A stretch of DNA of 64,000 nt from Alphaproteobacteria bacterium. GTDB taxonomy: Bacteria; Pseudomonadota; Alphaproteobacteria; JANSWW01. This document shows, piece by piece, positions 43,740-52,578 of the stretch; within the stretch, counting starts at the first letter, position 1, and every line of letters begins with the position of its first letter. The notes beneath the pieces are model-generated. The model saw only the letters and a program-made list of their open reading frames with translations, ran no database searches and was not told the DNA's origin. The position numbers and the translations under genes are program-made. The stretch lies in NCBI GenBank assembly GCA_024743275.1, contig JANSWW010000001.1, forward strand, positions 186,001 through 250,000, given 5' to 3'.

Positions 43740-45362
43740 ATGAAAACAGGTATTTATACTCATGGTAGGCCGGTCGTGCGTGGCCGGGACGGTATGGTGA
43801 GCGCCGCCCATCCCCTGGCGGCCTCCGCCGGCGCCCGGGTGCTCGCCGAGGGCGGCAACGCGTTCGACGCCATCGTCGCCACCGCCGCCACGCTCAATGT
43901 CGCCGAGCCTTTCATGTCCGGTTTGGCTGGCCTTGGGATCGCCACGCTCTATACCGCCACGGACAAGGAAGTTCGCGTGATCGACTTCCATCCGCCGGTT
44001 CCCCGGAACTTCGACCCGGACCGGCTGACCCGCGAAGAGACCCGCGACGGCGCCAACGCCAGCGGCATTCCGGGCAACTTGGCTGGATGGTGCGAACTCA
44101 ACCGTAAATTGGGTACATTTCCTCTGGACAGATTGCTCGCCCCGGCGATCCGATACGCCCGGGAAGGCGTGCCCCGGTCCCAGTTCTATGTCGACATGGT
44201 CAAGGTCAGCCTGCCGCGAAAAATGCAGCCCGAATGGCGCGACGTGTATTTGGACGGTCCCGACAGCGATGCGGTCGCCCTCGACAGCGTCCACCGTCAG
44301 CCCGATCTTGCGGTCACCCTGGAGGCCATCGCCGAGAACGGTCCCGGCCATCTCTATGGCGGTCCCCTGGGCCGGCGGATGATCGATCATCTGCAAAAGC
44401 TCGGCGGCTGCATGACCCTGGAGGACCTCGAAAGCGTGGAACCCGTCTGGGAGGAGGCCGTGTCCGCCTCCTATCGTGGCCTCGACGTCCATGTGCCCGC
44501 CCCGCCGGCCGAGAGTTTCCAGGTCCTGATCGCCCTCGCGCTGCTCCGGGATGTGGATTTTTCCACGCGGCCCCATCTCTCGGCGGATCATCTCGACGTG
44601 GTGATCCGGGCGATCCGGCTCGCCGCCGAGATCCGTATCCGCAACAACCGATGCACGGGCGAACGGCTGGATTACCTGCTGTCGGAGGCCTATCTGGCCC
44701 CGGTCCGCAAACGGCTACTCGACGGCGAACCGATCACCGGCCGGACGGAGCAGTTCGGCGACGGCCCGCTGGAAGACGGCCAGTCGGACGAGGCCCTTCT
44801 CAAGGGGCAGACCACCTCCATGTCGGCCATCGACCGGGAGGGTAACGTCATCTGCCTGACCCAGAGCCTGGGCCATATGTTCGGCTCCGGCGTGGTCATT
44901 CCCGGTACCGGCGTGTGTATGAACGACTTCATGTTCTGGGGCGATCTGGCGAAGGACTCCCCCAACCGGCTATCGCCCGGCCAGCGTTTCGGTATGTGCC
45001 TCGCGCCCTCCATTTCGCTCCAAGACGGGGAGCCCGCGCTCAGCCTCGGCACGCCAGGCAGCTACGGCATCCTTCAGACCCAGGTCCAGGCCATGGTCCA
45101 CCATTTCGATTACGGTCTCGACCTGCAGGCGGCGATCGACGCGCCGCGGGCGAGGCTCTGGGACGGCCGCATCGTGCATCTGGAAAACCGGGTGGAGAGC
45201 CATGTGGTCGACGAACTCCGCGCACGGGGCCACGATGTGGAGACGACCAAGGCCTTCTCCATGCAATGCGGCGGAATGCATGCGATCCGGCGCGACCCGG
45301 CCACCGGTGTGTTGAACGGTGCCGCCGATTCCCGACGGGACGGCGCCGCCGTCCCGAGCTGA
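43740..45362 (+). CDS. Gamma-glutamyltransferase-family Ntn hydrolase, cytoplasmic type
   Basis: The 540-residue protein belongs to the gamma-glutamyltranspeptidase family, which self-cleaves before a threonine nucleophile. The nucleophile is probably Thr358 in GQTTSMSAIDREGN, giving subunits of about 357 and 183 residues. Early motifs (MVSAAHPLAASAG, GGNAFDAIVA) and late ones (SLGTPGSYGILQTQ) fit the family. There is no signal peptide, unlike secreted Ggt. The residue after the Thr-Thr pair is Ser rather than the usual His, so activity may differ (acylase or gamma-glutamyl hydrolase). GGAGGGGG precedes ATG 43740. It diverges from the oligopeptide importer operon. Confidence 0.88.
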   Translation: MKTGIYTHGRPVVRGRDGMVSAAHPLAASAGARVLAEGGNAFDAIVATAATLNVAEPFMSGLAGLGIATLYTATDKEVRVIDFHPPVPRNFDPDRLTREETRDGANASGIPGNLAGWCELNRKLGTFPLDRLLAPAIRYAREGVPRSQFYVDMVKVSLPRKMQPEWRDVYLDGPDSDAVALDSVHRQPDLAVTLEAIAENGPGHLYGGPLGRRMIDHLQKLGGCMTLEDLESVEPVWEEAVSASYRGLDVHVPAPPAESFQVLIALALLRDVDFSTRPHLSADHLDVVIRAIRLAAEIRIRNNRCTGERLDYLLSEAYLAPVRKRLLDGEPITGRTEQFGDGPLEDGQSDEALLKGQTTSMSAIDREGNVICLTQSLGHMFGSGVVIPGTGVCMNDFMFWGDLAKDSPNRLSPGQRFGMCLAPSISLQDGEPALSLGTPGSYGILQTQVQAMVHHFDYGLDLQAAIDAPRARLWDGRIVHLENRVESHVVDELRARGHDVETTKAFSMQCGGMHAIRRDPATGVLNGAADSRRDGAAVPS

Positions 45363-45536
45363 CGCCCCTCTTGTAAGAGGACCTTGACGGGGCTCGGGCG
45401 ACGGGCTTTTTTGTGCCGCCCCGGAACGGAAGGAAAGGCAACGCCGGCCCTGACACCGCCGTCCTTTCTTGTCACGTCCGGAGACGAAACAATCGTTCGT
45501 TCGACAAGATCGTAAGAATTCCGAGAAGGATCCCAG

Positions 45537-47723
45537 ATGCAGGACGCCCCTTTCCCGCAAGAGCGCGAAACCTATACCCAGAGGGCCGACATCAAGGTGG
45601 CGGCCGTGCTTGCCGACTTCGTCGACAATGAAGCGCTGCCCGGCACGGGGGTCGCCGCCGACGCCTTCTGGACCGGCCTCTCCGCCCTGGTGAACGATCT
45701 CGGACCGAAAAACGCCGCCCTGCTTGAAAAGCGCGACGCCCTGCAGAAGCATATCGACGCCTGGCACCGGGAGCGGCACGGCCAGCCCCATGACCACGAG
45801 GGCTATAAGACCTTCCTCACCGATATCGGCTATCTCCTCCCCGAAGGCCCGAATTTCGAGATCGAAACGGCGAATACGGATCCGGAGATCGCCACGGTGG
45901 CGGGACCGCAACTCGTCGTGCCGATCACCAACGCGCGCTATGCCCTGAACGCGGCCAATGCGCGCTGGGGCAGCCTCTATGACGGCCTCTACGGCACGGA
46001 TGCCATGGGCAGCGCCCCGGAAATTCGCGATTACGACCGGGGTCGGGGCGCCCGTGTCGTGGCGCGGGCCCGGGTCTTCCTCGATCAGGCCTTCCCGCTC
46101 GAGGGCACGAGCCACGCCGATGTCCGGCGCTACCATGTCCATAACGGCCAATTGCTGGCCGACGACCTTCCGCTCGTCGAACCGGAGAAGTTCGTCGGCT
46201 ATCGCGGCCACCGCCGGGCGCCGGACTCGGTCCTGCTGCGCAATAACGGGCTCCATGTCGAACTGGTCTTCGACCGGACGGACATGATCGGCAGCCGCGA
46301 TCAGGCGGGCCTCGCCGATGTGCGTCTGGAGAGCGCGCTTTCCGCGATCATGGACTGCGAGGATTCGGTGGCCTGTGTCGATGCGTCGGACAAGGTCCTC
46401 GCCTACCGCAACTGGCTCGGTCTGATGAAGGGCGATCTCGCGGAGAGCTTTCAGAAGGGCGACGAGACGGTGGAGCGTAAGCTGAACCCGGATCGCACCT
46501 ATATCGACCCGAATGGCGACGAGATCTCGGTCAAGGGGCGGGCACTGATGCTGGTCCGCAATGTCGGCCATCTGATGCGCAACCCGGCGATCCTGGACAA
46601 GGACGGCAACGAGGTCTTCGAAGGCCTGATGGACGCCATGATCACGGCACTGATCGCCATCCACGACCTGAAGAAAACGGCGGGTGCGCGGAATTCGGTC
46701 GCCGGATCCGTCTATGTGGTGAAGCCGAAGATGCATGGCCCGGAGGAAATCGCCTTCGCCGACGAGATCTTCGGTCATGTGGAAACGGTCCTGGGCCTGC
46801 CGCGATACACGGTCAAGCTCGGCGTCATGGACGAGGAGCGGCGGACCAGCGTCAATCTGAAGGAGTGTATCCGCGCCGCCAAGCACCGGGTCGCCTTCAT
46901 CAACACCGGCTTCCTGGACCGGACCGGCGACGAGATCCACACCTCGATGGAAGCCGGCCCGTTCAGCCGCAAGGACTTCATCAAGCGCAAGGCCTGGATC
47001 TCCGCCTATGAGAACCAGAATGTCGACATCGGCCTCGAGTGCGGGCTGTCCGGCAAGGCGCAGATCGGCAAGGGCATGTGGGCCATGCCGGACAAGATGG
47101 CGGCGATGCTGGAAGCCAAGATCGAGCACCCCAAGGCCGGCGCCAACTGCGCCTGGGTGCCGAGCCCGACGGCGGCCACGCTGCATGCCCTCCACTACCA
47201 TCAGATCGACGTGTTCAAGGTTCAGGAAACCCTGGCCAAGGGTGGCCGCCGCGCCTATGTCGACGCCCTGCTCGACATCCCGGTCGCCAGCTACCGGAAA
47301 TGGACCCCGGCGCAGATCCGCCGCGAGGTCGAGAACAATGCGCAAGGCATTCTCGGTTATGTGGTCCGCTGGATCGACCAGGGGGTCGGCTGCTCCAAGG
47401 TGCCGGACATCAACGATGTCGGCCTTATGGAGGACCGGGCCACATGCCGGATCTCGGCCCAGCATATCGCCAACTGGCTGCACCACCACATCGTCGAAAG
47501 CGACGAGGTGGTCGAGATCATGAAGAAGATGGCCGAGGTCGTGGATCGCCAGAACGACGGCGACCCGCATTACGAGCCGATGGCGCCGGCCTTCGACGGC
47601 ATCGCCTTCCGAGCCGCCTGCGATCTGGTGTTCAAGGGCGCGGAACAGCCCTCCGGCTATACCGAACCCCTGCTCCACGCCTACCGGCTTCAGGTCAAGG
47701 CGCGGCTGCACAACGCGGCCTAG
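45537..47723 (+). CDS. glcB: Malate synthase G
   Basis: GlcB condenses glyoxylate with acetyl-CoA to malate in the glyoxylate and glycolate pathways. The 728-residue length is typical of isoform G. Recognisable segments are an [22 protein letters not shown] stretch (starting [12 protein letters not shown]), [15 protein letters not shown] in the active site, [14 protein letters not shown], and a C-terminal LHHHIVE region. AAGGA lies six bases before ATG 45537. The gene is single and ends at a strong bidirectional terminator. No glycolate oxidase or isocitrate lyase gene is nearby. Confidence 0.97.
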   Translation: MQDAPFPQERETYTQRADIKVAAVLADFVDNEALPGTGVAADAFWTGLSALVNDLGPKNAALLEKRDALQKHIDAWHRERHGQPHDHEGYKTFLTDIGYLLPEGPNFEIETANTDPEIATVAGPQLVVPITNARYALNAANARWGSLYDGLYGTDAMGSAPEIRDYDRGRGARVVARARVFLDQAFPLEGTSHADVRRYHVHNGQLLADDLPLVEPEKFVGYRGHRRAPDSVLLRNNGLHVELVFDRTDMIGSRDQAGLADVRLESALSAIMDCEDSVACVDASDKVLAYRNWLGLMKGDLAESFQKGDETVERKLNPDRTYIDPNGDEISVKGRALMLVRNVGHLMRNPAILDKDGNEVFEGLMDAMITALIAIHDLKKTAGARNSVAGSVYVVKPKMHGPEEIAFADEIFGHVETVLGLPRYTVKLGVMDEERRTSVNLKECIRAAKHRVAFINTGFLDRTGDEIHTSMEAGPFSRKDFIKRKAWISAYENQNVDIGLECGLSGKAQIGKGMWAMPDKMAAMLEAKIEHPKAGANCAWVPSPTAATLHALHYHQIDVFKVQETLAKGGRRAYVDALLDIPVASYRKWTPAQIRREVENNAQGILGYVVRWIDQGVGCSKVPDINDVGLMEDRATCRISAQHIANWLHHHIVESDEVVEIMKKMAEVVDRQNDGDPHYEPMAPAFDGIAFRAACDLVFKGAEQPSGYTEPLLHAYRLQVKARLHNAA

Positions 47724-47748
47724 GTCCAAACACCCTAACCGATGTGAA

Positions 47749-47777
47749 AAAGGGCCGCTGAAACTCAGCGGCCCTTT
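47749..47777. terminator. Bidirectional terminator between glcB and a small gene
   Basis: A perfect 13-base-pair stem AAAGGGCCGCTGA / TCAGCGGCCCTTT has loop AAC. The left arm is preceded by further A residues, so the minus-strand transcript ends in a T run. It serves glcB and the convergent small gene. Confidence 0.9.
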
Positions 47778-47802
47778 CAGTTTCAGAGGTCTGGGGGAGC
47801 CT

Positions 47803-48048
47803 TCAGGCCGCCTTGTCGGCCGTCTTGTCGGCCGTCTTGTCGGTCGCCTTGTCCGCGTCGGACCCGCCCGTGGAGTCGGCTTTCACCGGCGCCTTCGCCT
47901 CCACAGGGGCGGCGCTCTGCGGCAGATCGGTATCGTCCCAGGAATTCGACCACATGGTCAGCGGCTCCTTCGGGTCGACCTTGAAGAACGCGATCTCGAC
48001 GCCACGCCCGATTTTTTCGTCGAGCGCTTTGAAATTAAACAACCCCAT
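47803..48048 (-). CDS. Small hypothetical protein with DKTA repeat tail
   Basis: I do not recognise this 81-residue protein. The N-terminal half (GLFNFKALDEKIGRGVEIAFF) is ordered and conserved-looking. The C-terminal half is rich in Ala, Lys, Asp and Pro and ends in DKATDKTADKTADKAA. The tail is encoded by in-frame 12-base tandem repeats at 47812-47847, so its length may vary between strains. It lies alone between a terminator and zur. Confidence 0.6.
   Translation of the reverse strand: MGLFNFKALDEKIGRGVEIAFFKVDPKEPLTMWSNSWDDTDLPQSAAPVEAKAPVKADSTGGSDADKATDKTADKTADKAA
47812..47847. repeat. 12-bp tandem repeat in a small gene
   Basis: Three units of the type CTTGTCGGCCGT (the third with changes) are adjacent, with a partial fourth. 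They encode the D-K-T-A tail of the small hypothetical protein, in frame. Confidence 0.8.
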
Positions 48049-48074
48049 TGCCTTGATCCTTCGTTTTAAAAGCC

Positions 48075-48089
48075 TAGGCCATTGACCTA
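48075..48089. repeat. Variant TAGG-N-GACCTA palindrome
   Basis: TAGGCCATTGACCTA is an imperfect, one-base-longer relative of the 14-bp palindrome found at 3843, 36402 and 58485. It lies 27 bases upstream of the small hypothetical gene. The relation is tentative. Confidence 0.3.
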
Positions 48090-48164
48090 TTCAGCGCCGC
48101 CGCCGCAAACAACCCTCCGCGACCATTTGCGTCCGTTATTTGGCCTCTGCTCTTCGCAATCCAC

Positions 48165-48587
48165 CTATGCCGAACAGGCCCGACACAGGCCACGCAATTC
48201 GACGGTCGTTTTCCTGAGGGCAAAGTCCTGGACCCGGGCGAGATGGGTGAGCTGGTCGGCCAGGGCCGAGTCGTTGATCTCGGTCACCTTGGCACAGCTC
48301 TCGCAGATGATGAAGGCGATCATCTCATGACCGTGGGTCGCCTGGCCGGAGCAGGCCGGATGGCTGCAGGCGACGAAGGCGTTGAGGCTCTCCAACCGAT
48401 GAACCAGGCCGACCTCCACCAGCTTCTCCAGCGCCCGGTAGACCTGGGGCGGCGCCCGGAATCCCTGGTCCCGCAGCCGGTCGAGGATGGCATAGGCGCT
48501 TAGCGGCCCCTCCGCCGTGCTGAGGGCGCCGAAGACCATGGCCTGATTCTTGGTGAGGTCCTGGATCGAGACCGGGGTGCCGCTCAT
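48165..48587 (-). CDS. zur: Fur-family zinc regulator Zur
   Basis: Zur represses zinc uptake genes when zinc is plentiful. The 140-residue protein has the Fur-type winged helix (APPQVYRALEKLVEVGLVHR) and a C-terminal metal-binding region. One cysteine pair is in FIICESCAKV and another near the end in LCRAC, with histidine in CSHPACSG and HGHEM. Its start overlaps the znuB stop as ATGA. The location in znuCB-zur and the nearby Zur-like box strongly favour zinc over iron as the signal. Confidence 0.92.
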   Translation of the reverse strand: MSGTPVSIQDLTKNQAMVFGALSTAEGPLSAYAILDRLRDQGFRAPPQVYRALEKLVEVGLVHRLESLNAFVACSHPACSGQATHGHEMIAFIICESCAKVTEINDSALADQLTHLARVQDFALRKTTVELRGLCRACSA

Positions 48588-49393
48588 CGCACGCTCTCCT
48601 TACGCAGCGTCATGACGCGGGGCAGCAGGCTCAAGAGGAACAGGACGAATGCCGCGACCACGATGCTCGGACCGGAAGGGGTATCCCATTCCAGCGATCC
48701 GAACAATCCGCCGACAACGGCCAACGCACCGATCCCCGCCGCCAGCACCGCCATGTGCTCTGGCCCCGTGGCGAACCGTCGCGCTGTGGCGGCAGGGATG
48801 ATCAGCAAGGCGGTGATCAACAGAACCCCGACGATCTTCATGGCGATGGCGATGACGATCGCCATCAGCAGCATGAAGATCAGATTGGCCCGGTCCGGCC
48901 GCATGCGCTCCGCCTCCGCCAGTTCGTGATTGACCGTCGCCGCGAACAGCGGATGCCAGATCCAGGCAAGTACCGCCAGAACGGCCGCCCCGCCCGCATA
49001 GATCACCGCGATGTCCGTCGCCGAGACGGCGAGGATATCACCGAACAGGAAACCCATCAGGTCGATCCGCACCCAGGTCATGAAGGCGAGCACCACCAAT
49101 CCCAAGGCCAGCGCGGAATGGGCCAGAAGCCCGAGCAGCGAATCGGCGGACAGGCTCGCCCGCCGCTGCAGCAGCAGCAGAGCAAGGGAAATGACGGCGC
49201 AGACCCCGAACACCGCCAGCGTGATGTTGACCTCGGCCAAAAGGGCAAGGGCAACGCCCAGCAAGGCCGCATGGGAAAGCGTGTCGCCGAAATAGGCGAG
49301 CCGCCGCCAAACGATGAAACAGCCGAGCGGCCCGGCGGTCAGAGCGACCCCGATCCCGGCGATCAGCGCCCGAGTGAAGAAATCATCCAGCAT
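48584..49393 (-). CDS. znuB: Zinc ABC transporter permease ZnuB
   Basis: ZnuB is the inner-membrane channel of the high-affinity zinc importer. The 269-residue protein has about eight helices, with AYFGDTLSHAALLGVAL at the family position and a GVLLITALLIIPAATAR motif. ATG 49393 overlaps the end of znuC by 11 bases; earlier methionines would extend into the His-rich znuC tail. It is in the znuC-znuB-zur operon. Confidence 0.94.
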   Translation of the reverse strand: MLDDFFTRALIAGIGVALTAGPLGCFIVWRRLAYFGDTLSHAALLGVALALLAEVNITLAVFGVCAVISLALLLLQRRASLSADSLLGLLAHSALALGLVVLAFMTWVRIDLMGFLFGDILAVSATDIAVIYAGGAAVLAVLAWIWHPLFAATVNHELAEAERMRPDRANLIFMLLMAIVIAIAMKIVGVLLITALLIIPAATARRFATGPEHMAVLAAGIGALAVVGGLFGSLEWDTPSGPSIVVAAFVLFLLSLLPRVMTLRKESVR

Positions 49394-50270
49394 GGCGGCG
49401 CTCCCCATCCCCCCGGTCATGATGCTTCCGGTCGTGATCCCCATTGTCATGAGTCCCATGATCGTGGTGACCGTCTTCGGGGTGGCAATGGTCGGTGACC
49501 GAGCCGTCGGCATGCAGCACCCGCCCGTCGGGCAGATGGGTGTGATCGTGATGATGCTCGTAGACCGCCAAGGTCGCCGCCGCCCGTCCCCCGAACAACT
49601 GGCGATATTCGGCGCTTGCCGCCACCTCTTTTGGCGCCCCTTGGCAGCAAACGTGGCCGTTCAGGCAAAGGACCCGGTCGGTCGCCGCCATGACCACGTG
49701 AAGATCGTGGGAAATCAGCAGAACTCCGCAACCGAGATCGCGGCGAATGTCGCCGATCAGATCGTAGAGCGCGATCTCGCCGGCGAAGTCGACGCCCTGC
49801 ACCGGCTCGTCGAGCACCAAAAGGTCCGGCTTGCGGGCGATGGCGCGGGCCAGCATCACCCGCTGAAACTCGCCGCCGGACAGCGTCCTGACCTCCGCCT
49901 TCCTGAGATGGTCGACGCCGGTCGCCGCGATCGCGGCGTCCACGTCCCGCGCGGACTGCCGGCCGGTCAGCCGCATGAACCGGTCGACGGTGAGCGGCAG
50001 GGTCCAGTCGATGGAGAGCTTCTGCGGGACATAGCCGACGACGAGACCGGAACGACGCTCGGTCCGCCCCTCATCGGGCGCGAGAAGGCCGAGGGCGAGC
50101 TTCGCCGTGGTCGATTTGCCGGATCCGTTGGGGCCGATCAGGGTCACGATCTCGCCGGCCTGGACCGTCAGCGAGACATCGCGGACCAGCCAGCGGCCGT
50201 CGCGCCGGACCCCGGCATGGTCGAGGCTGGCGAGAAGAGGGGAGGATGTCATGGGGGGTGCGATCTTCAT
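49383..50270 (-). CDS. znuC: Zinc ABC transporter ATP-binding protein ZnuC with His-rich tail
   Basis: ZnuC powers zinc import. The 295-residue ATPase shows Walker A GPNGSGKST, signature LSGGEFQR, Walker B LLVLDEP, and an H-loop in LISHDLHVV. The last 55 or so residues are very rich in His and Asp (YEHHHDHTHL, then HCHPEDGHHDHG and HDRKHHDRGDG), which may bind zinc in the cytoplasm. ATG 50270 is used, and ATG 50252 is possible. It diverges from znuA around a Zur-like box. Confidence 0.94.
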   Translation of the reverse strand: MKIAPPMTSSPLLASLDHAGVRRDGRWLVRDVSLTVQAGEIVTLIGPNGSGKSTTAKLALGLLAPDEGRTERRSGLVVGYVPQKLSIDWTLPLTVDRFMRLTGRQSARDVDAAIAATGVDHLRKAEVRTLSGGEFQRVMLARAIARKPDLLVLDEPVQGVDFAGEIALYDLIGDIRRDLGCGVLLISHDLHVVMAATDRVLCLNGHVCCQGAPKEVAASAEYRQLFGGRAAATLAVYEHHHDHTHLPDGRVLHADGSVTDHCHPEDGHHDHGTHDNGDHDRKHHDRGDGERRHAG

Positions 50271-50315
50271 CAATCGGTCTCTTGCCGCCGGATATGACAC
50301 ACGTTATATCGTTAC

Positions 50316-50338
50316 GCAATGTGATACTATAACGTTTC
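50316..50338. promoter_or_regulatory. Zur-like operator between znuC and znuA
   Basis: GCAATGTGATA and TATAACGTTTC flank a central C (50327); 8 of 11 positions are symmetric. The pattern resembles the AATGTTATA-N-TATAACATT Zur box of proteobacteria. It is 46 bases before the znuC start and 28 before znuA, so one box could control both directions. Confidence 0.75.
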
Positions 50339-50365
50339 AACCGACCCACCGGAGCCCCTGTCCCG

Positions 50366-51469
50366 ATGTCCCTCCTCCCCCGCGCCGCCGCCTTCGTCTC
50401 CGCCCTCGCCCTGTTTGCCCCGGCGGCCCAGGCGGACCTTAAGGTGGTCGCCTCAATCAAGCCGATCCACTCCATCGCGTCGTCGGTGATGGCCGGCGTT
50501 GGCACCCCCTCTGTTCTTATTGGTGGGGCTGCTTCGCCGCACAGCTACGCTCTGCGGCCCTCCCAGGCCCGCGCCCTTCAGGAAGCGGACGTCGTTTTCT
50601 GGGCTGGCCCGGATCTGGAGGCGTTTTTGGAAAAGCCGCTCGCGTCGCTTTCCGCCAATGCGCATCAGACCCCGTTGATGGAGTCAGAGGGACTGACCCT
50701 TCTGCCCTTCCGGGAAGGTGGCGGCTTCCAAGCCCATGATCACAGCGATCACGCTGATGGCGATCATGGCCATAAGGACCACGACCACGATAAGCACGGG
50801 CATGAAGACCATGGGCATGAAGACCATGGGCAGGACGACCATGGGCAGGACGACCATGGGCATGACGACCATGGGCATGACGACCATGGGCATGACGACC
50901 ATGGGCACGACGACCATGGGCACGACAAGCACGGCCATGAGGGCCATGCCCATGACGGGATGGACCCCCATATCTGGCTCGATCCGGTGAACGGGCAGCG
51001 CCTTGCCCTCGCCATGGCCGAGGTGCTGGCGGAAAGCGATCCGGCGAACGCCGCCCGCTATCGGGAGAACGCCGAGCGGTTCACCGCCGACATCGATGTG
51101 CTGACCGCACACCTGACGGCCGATCTTGCGCCGGTTCGCGGAACACGCTTCATCGTCTTCCATGACGCCTATCAGTATTTCGAGAACCGCTTCGGCCTGA
51201 CCTCCGCCGGCTCCATCACCATTAGCCCCGAGGTCGTTCCCGGGGCCGCGCGGGTCGGCGAGATCCGGGACCGGATTGCCGATGACAAAGCAGCCTGCGT
51301 CTTCTCGGAGCCGCAATTCGAACCGCGGCTGGTCCAGGTCGTCACCGAGGGAACGACAGCACGGACAGCCGTGCTCGACCCGCTCGGCGCCGAGTTCGAG
51401 GCGGGCCCGGCCATGTATCGCGCGCTGCTGGAGGCGATGGCGGCGTCCTTCAGGGACTGCCTTTCCTGA
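50366..51469 (+). CDS. znuA: Zinc-binding protein ZnuA
   Basis: ZnuA captures periplasmic zinc for ZnuBC. The 367-residue precursor has a signal peptide ending at AAQAD. The first zinc histidine lies in KPIHSIASSVM and others in DPHIWLDPVNG and FHDAYQYFENRFG, with the final acidic ligand region in CVFSEPQFEP. A very long His/Asp/Gly-rich loop (about residues 120-190) is built of DHGHD-type units encoded by 15-base tandem repeats. Such loops are usual in ZnuA, but this one is long and regular. It diverges from znuC around the Zur-like box. Confidence 0.95.
   Translation: MSLLPRAAAFVSALALFAPAAQADLKVVASIKPIHSIASSVMAGVGTPSVLIGGAASPHSYALRPSQARALQEADVVFWAGPDLEAFLEKPLASLSANAHQTPLMESEGLTLLPFREGGGFQAHDHSDHADGDHGHKDHDHDKHGHEDHGHEDHGQDDHGQDDHGHDDHGHDDHGHDDHGHDDHGHDKHGHEGHAHDGMDPHIWLDPVNGQRLALAMAEVLAESDPANAARYRENAERFTADIDVLTAHLTADLAPVRGTRFIVFHDAYQYFENRFGLTSAGSITISPEVVPGAARVGEIRDRIADDKAACVFSEPQFEPRLVQVVTEGTTARTAVLDPLGAEFEAGPAMYRALLEAMAASFRDCLS
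50792..50941. repeat. 15-bp tandem repeat in znuA
   Basis: About ten adjoining 15-base units of the type GACCATGGGCATGAC are present. The eight units from 50807 to 50926 are nearly identical. They encode five-residue D-H-G-H/Q-D units of the His-rich loop, in frame. Confidence 0.92.
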
Positions 51470-51473
51470 GGAT

Positions 51474-51508
51474 GTTGTCCGGACGAGGTTGTCCGGACGA
51501 GGTTGTCC
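51474..51508. repeat. 14-bp tandem repeat between znuA and the ureohydrolase gene
   Basis: Two exact copies of GTTGTCCGGACGAG are followed by a seven-base partial third. Each copy contains the palindrome TCCGGA. It begins five bases after the znuA stop codon. Confidence 0.85.
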
Positions 51509-51581
51509 CAAGGCGGACGGACCGGGTCGAGACGTGCTACAGATCGGAGTGTGAAACGCCCCCGACCGGAGACCGTTTGCC

Positions 51582-52571
51582 GTGACCGATAAGCCCTCCC
51601 CCAAGAAAATCGTCCCCGAGAAAATCGTCGCCGAGAAAACCGTCCCCGAGAAGAGCCCGCGCTATAGCGGCCTGCCGACCTTCATGCGCACGCCCTTTAG
51701 GCCCGACTGCGCCGGCCTCGACATCGCGATGGCCGGCGTGCCCTATGACGGCGGCGTCACCAACCGTCCCGGCGCCCGTCACGGCCCGCGGGAAATCCGC
51801 AACCAGTCCTCGATGATGCGGTCGATCCACCATGTGGACCGCACCGACCCCTATGCCCTCGCCCGGATCGCCGATATCGGCGACGTGCCCTTTTCCGAGG
51901 TCTACTTCCCGGACCGGGCGATGGACCAGATCACCGACTTCTACCGCACCATCCACGCCGCCGGCGCCATCCCGCTGACCGCCGGCGGCGACCACTCCAT
52001 CACCTTCCCGATCCTCCGCGCCATCGCCGCGGAGCGGCCGGTGGGCCTCGTCCACATCGACGCCCATACCGACACCTGGGACAGTTTCCAGGGGTCGAAG
52101 TTCAACCACGGCGCCCCCTTCCGGCGGGCGGTCGAGGCCGGGGTACTGGACCCGACGCGCACCATCCAGATCGGGATCAGAGGCGCACAGAATTGGCCCG
52201 ACGGCTGGGACTACTCCCGGGACTCCGGAATGCGGGTGGTCTTCATGGAAGAGGTCGAGGAGCGCGGCGTGGGCGCCATCGTCGAAGAGGCGAAAAGGGT
52301 CGTCGGCGACGGGCCGACCTATCTCTCCTTCGACATCGACAGCCTCGACCCGGTCTATGCGCCCGGGACCGGGACGCCGGAGATCGGCGGATTTTCGACC
52401 CGTGAAGCACTTCGGCTGCTGCGCGGCCTCGACGGTTTGACTCTGATTGGCGGCGATGTGGTCGAGGTCTCGCCGCCCTTCGATCAGACCGGCAACACGG
52501 CCCTGGTCGGCGCGACGATCATGTATGAGATCCTCTGCCTGCTGGCGAAGGCCGTCGCCCGCCGGGGCTGA
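51582..52571 (+). CDS. Ureohydrolase of the agmatinase/guanidinobutyrase type
   Basis: The 329-residue enzyme belongs to the arginase/agmatinase family, which hydrolyses guanidino groups to urea with a two-manganese site. The metal motifs are complete: GGDHS, HIDAHTD, and SFDIDSLDPVYAPGTGTPE. The N-terminal pattern (YSGLPTFMR) and overall size fit agmatinase, guanidinobutyrase or guanidinopropionase; these cannot be told apart by eye. Residues 9-24 are a five-residue K-I-V-P-E repeat encoded by 15-base tandem units (51606-51650). The start is GTG with GGAG about 11 bases upstream. A subtilase gene follows after seven bases. Confidence 0.9.
   Translation: MTDKPSPKKIVPEKIVAEKTVPEKSPRYSGLPTFMRTPFRPDCAGLDIAMAGVPYDGGVTNRPGARHGPREIRNQSSMMRSIHHVDRTDPYALARIADIGDVPFSEVYFPDRAMDQITDFYRTIHAAGAIPLTAGGDHSITFPILRAIAAERPVGLVHIDAHTDTWDSFQGSKFNHGAPFRRAVEAGVLDPTRTIQIGIRGAQNWPDGWDYSRDSGMRVVFMEEVEERGVGAIVEEAKRVVGDGPTYLSFDIDSLDPVYAPGTGTPEIGGFSTREALRLLRGLDGLTLIGGDVVEVSPPFDQTGNTALVGATIMYEILCLLAKAVARRG
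51606..51650. repeat. 15-bp tandem repeat at the ureohydrolase N-terminus
   Basis: Three adjacent units of AAAATCGTCCCCGAG type (with one or two changes) encode K-I/T-V-P/A-E repeats in frame, ahead of the conserved domain. Confidence 0.85.
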
Positions 52572-52578
52572 CCGCCCC

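Noticed and set aside
45400-45430. Possible terminator after the Ggt-like gene (T run at about 45408)
   Set aside because: The GC-rich sequence before the T run (GGGGCTCGGGCGACGGGC) does not form a complementary stem.
44970-47729. A 919-codon minus-strand frame opposite malate synthase
   Set aside because: It crosses from the Ggt-like gene into glcB on the other strand and shows no domain of its own.
50765-50945. Possible CRISPR array
   Set aside because: The repeats are directly adjacent 15-mers without spacers and are in frame with ZnuA protein.
50684-51604. Minus-strand frame with Met/Val-rich repeats opposite znuA
   Set aside because: The repeat (PMVVMPMVV type) is only the reverse reading of the 15-bp tandem array that encodes the His-rich loop.
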